A stretch of DNA of 64,000 bases from contig NZ_CP086138.1 in NCBI RefSeq assembly GCF_017565645.3, forward strand, positions 1 through 64,000, read 5' to 3'. This document shows, piece by piece, positions 63,171-64,000 of the stretch. The stretch's first letter is position 1, and each line of letters opens with the position of its first letter. The notes under the pieces were generated by a model that worked only from the letters and a program-made list of their open reading frames with translations, was not told the origin of the DNA and did no database searches. Source of the stretch: Bradyrhizobium barranii subsp. barranii (GTDB lineage Bacteria > Pseudomonadota > Alphaproteobacteria > Rhizobiales > Xanthobacteraceae). Made by a program: the position numbers and the translations under genes.

Positions 63171-64000
63171 GCCCCGGTTGTTTGGACAGCGCCCCGCTGG
63201 ATTTAAGTGGATTCCTGCCGGGTTATGCTGAACGCGGGGCTTTACGGTTTTGTCGTTGCGTCGGGAGGGCGTAGCCCGACCAGAGCGACGACAAAACCGT
63301 CGGCGACGGTCATGCGGCCATCACCATAGCTTGCGTGCCGAAGTAAGCCTCGTCGGGCGTGCGCCCGTCAAGGCTCGAGTGAGGGCGTCCCTGATTGTAG
63401 AAGGCCAGATACTTGGCAATTGACGCTCGCGCCTCGGACACGCTGTCGTAGGCGCGGAGATAAACTTCTTCGTATTTGACCGTGCGCCAGAGCCGCTCGA
63501 CAAACACGTTGTCGCGCCAGGCGCCCTTGCCGTCCATGCTGATGGCGATCTTCGCGTCCAGCAGCACATCGGTGAACTCGAGGCTGGTGAACTGGCTGCC
63601 CTGATCCGTGTTGAAAATCTCGGGCCTGCCGTGCTTCGCCAACGCCTCCTGGACCGCTTCGACGCAGAAGGCCGCCTCCATTGTGATCGAGACGCGATGG
63701 GCCAGGACCCGTCGGCTGAACACATCGACGACCGCCGCGAGATAGACGAAGCCACGCCGCATCGGAATGTAGGTGATGTCCATTGCCCACGCATGGTCGG
63801 GCCGCTCGATCTTCAATCCGCGCAACAGGTACGGGTAGATCTTGTGACCCGGAGCCGGCTTGCTCGTGTTCGGGCGACGATAGACCGCCTCGATCCCCAT
63901 GCGCTTCATCAGCGTCGCGATGTGGCGGCGACCGGCGTATACGCCCTCCCGCCGCAGCAACGATCGCAGCATACGCGCTCCCGCGAAGGGATAATCGAGA
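63171..64000 (-). mobile_element. IS3-family element, copy B (runs off window)
   Basis: Begins TGGCCCCGGTTGTTTGG at 63171, the same terminal sequence as copy A, and continues past the window edge. It contains the same long inverted repeat (about 63243-63299). Confidence 0.9.
63310..64000 (-). CDS. IS3 OrfB transposase (copy B), partial
   Basis: C-terminal 230 or so residues, near-identical to the OrfB at 20928 (HAWAMDITYIPM here, DTTYIPM there). DDE residues in [10 protein letters not shown] and [13 protein letters not shown] are intact. The N-terminal part lies beyond 64000. Confidence 0.93.
   Translation of the reverse strand, partial: LDYPFAGARMLRSLLRREGVYAGRRHIATLMKRMGIEAVYRRPNTSKPAPGHKIYPYLLRGLKIERPDHAWAMDITYIPMRRGFVYLAAVVDVFSRRVLAHRVSITMEAAFCVEAVQEALAKHGRPEIFNTDQGSQFTSLEFTDVLLDAKIAISMDGKGAWRDNVFVERLWRTVKYEEVYLRAYDSVSEARASIAKYLAFYNQGRPHSSLDGRTPDEAYFGTQAMVMAA

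Overview
This window looks like the accessory part of a rhizobial (alphaproteobacterial, most likely Bradyrhizobium-type) symbiosis island. Three things point there: four tts-box-like promoters of the kind bound by TtsI, which controls the rhizobial type III secretion regulon; a NopE-type effector with two self-cleaving GD-PH domains; and a very high load of IS elements, group II introns and gene fragments. I saw no rRNA, tRNA or CRISPR array.

Layout. 1-4543: three co-directional polysaccharide genes (two glycosyltransferases and a NeuD/PglD-type acyltransferase). 4886-15776: a nested IS block. An IS256-family copy is interrupted by a second IS256, which is interrupted by an IS66; an apparently identical second IS66 has split an acyl-homoserine-lactone synthase gene, whose 3' end was also lost to an IS1380 unit. 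15777-21894: a truncated carotenoid-family gene, a small unknown gene, a broken serine recombinase, a complete group II intron, and IS701-like and IS3 remains. 22199-28512: an ardC antirestriction gene, small membrane or envelope genes, and a LysR / SnoaL-like / SDR cassette bracketed by two copies of a resolvase gene. 28630-30485: IS6 and several decayed genes.

30648-34706 is the type III region: three tts boxes, three small tts-box-linked genes and nopE. It is followed by a protein with a degenerate EAL domain. 36365-41668: IS3, IS1380 and IS256 remains. 41669-45103: a broken HNH gene, a DUF2130 (coiled coil plus nuclease-like) gene with a palindrome at its promoter, and a SEC-C/HNH-like gene, all bracketed by IS1380 sequences. 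45134-48236: a complete 1966-bp IS1380 unit, then a tts-box-driven GNAT-type candidate effector, then another IS1380 fragment. 48655-50672: a group II intron inserted exactly between domains V and VI of another intron remnant (a twintron). 51874-56805: two cyclic-di-GMP proteins (a membrane GGDEF and a membrane GGDEF-EAL) separated by an IS630. 56806-64000: IS6, IS3, IS66 and IS630, group II intron remains and recombinase-associated fragments, ending inside a second IS3 copy.

How it fits together. The functional cargo is host interaction (type III effectors), surface polysaccharide, cyclic-di-GMP signalling, antirestriction and possible defence genes, in a region eroded by successive transpositions. 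Several insertions can be ordered from target-site duplications readable in the sequence. The clearest losses of function are the AHL synthase and many transposases.
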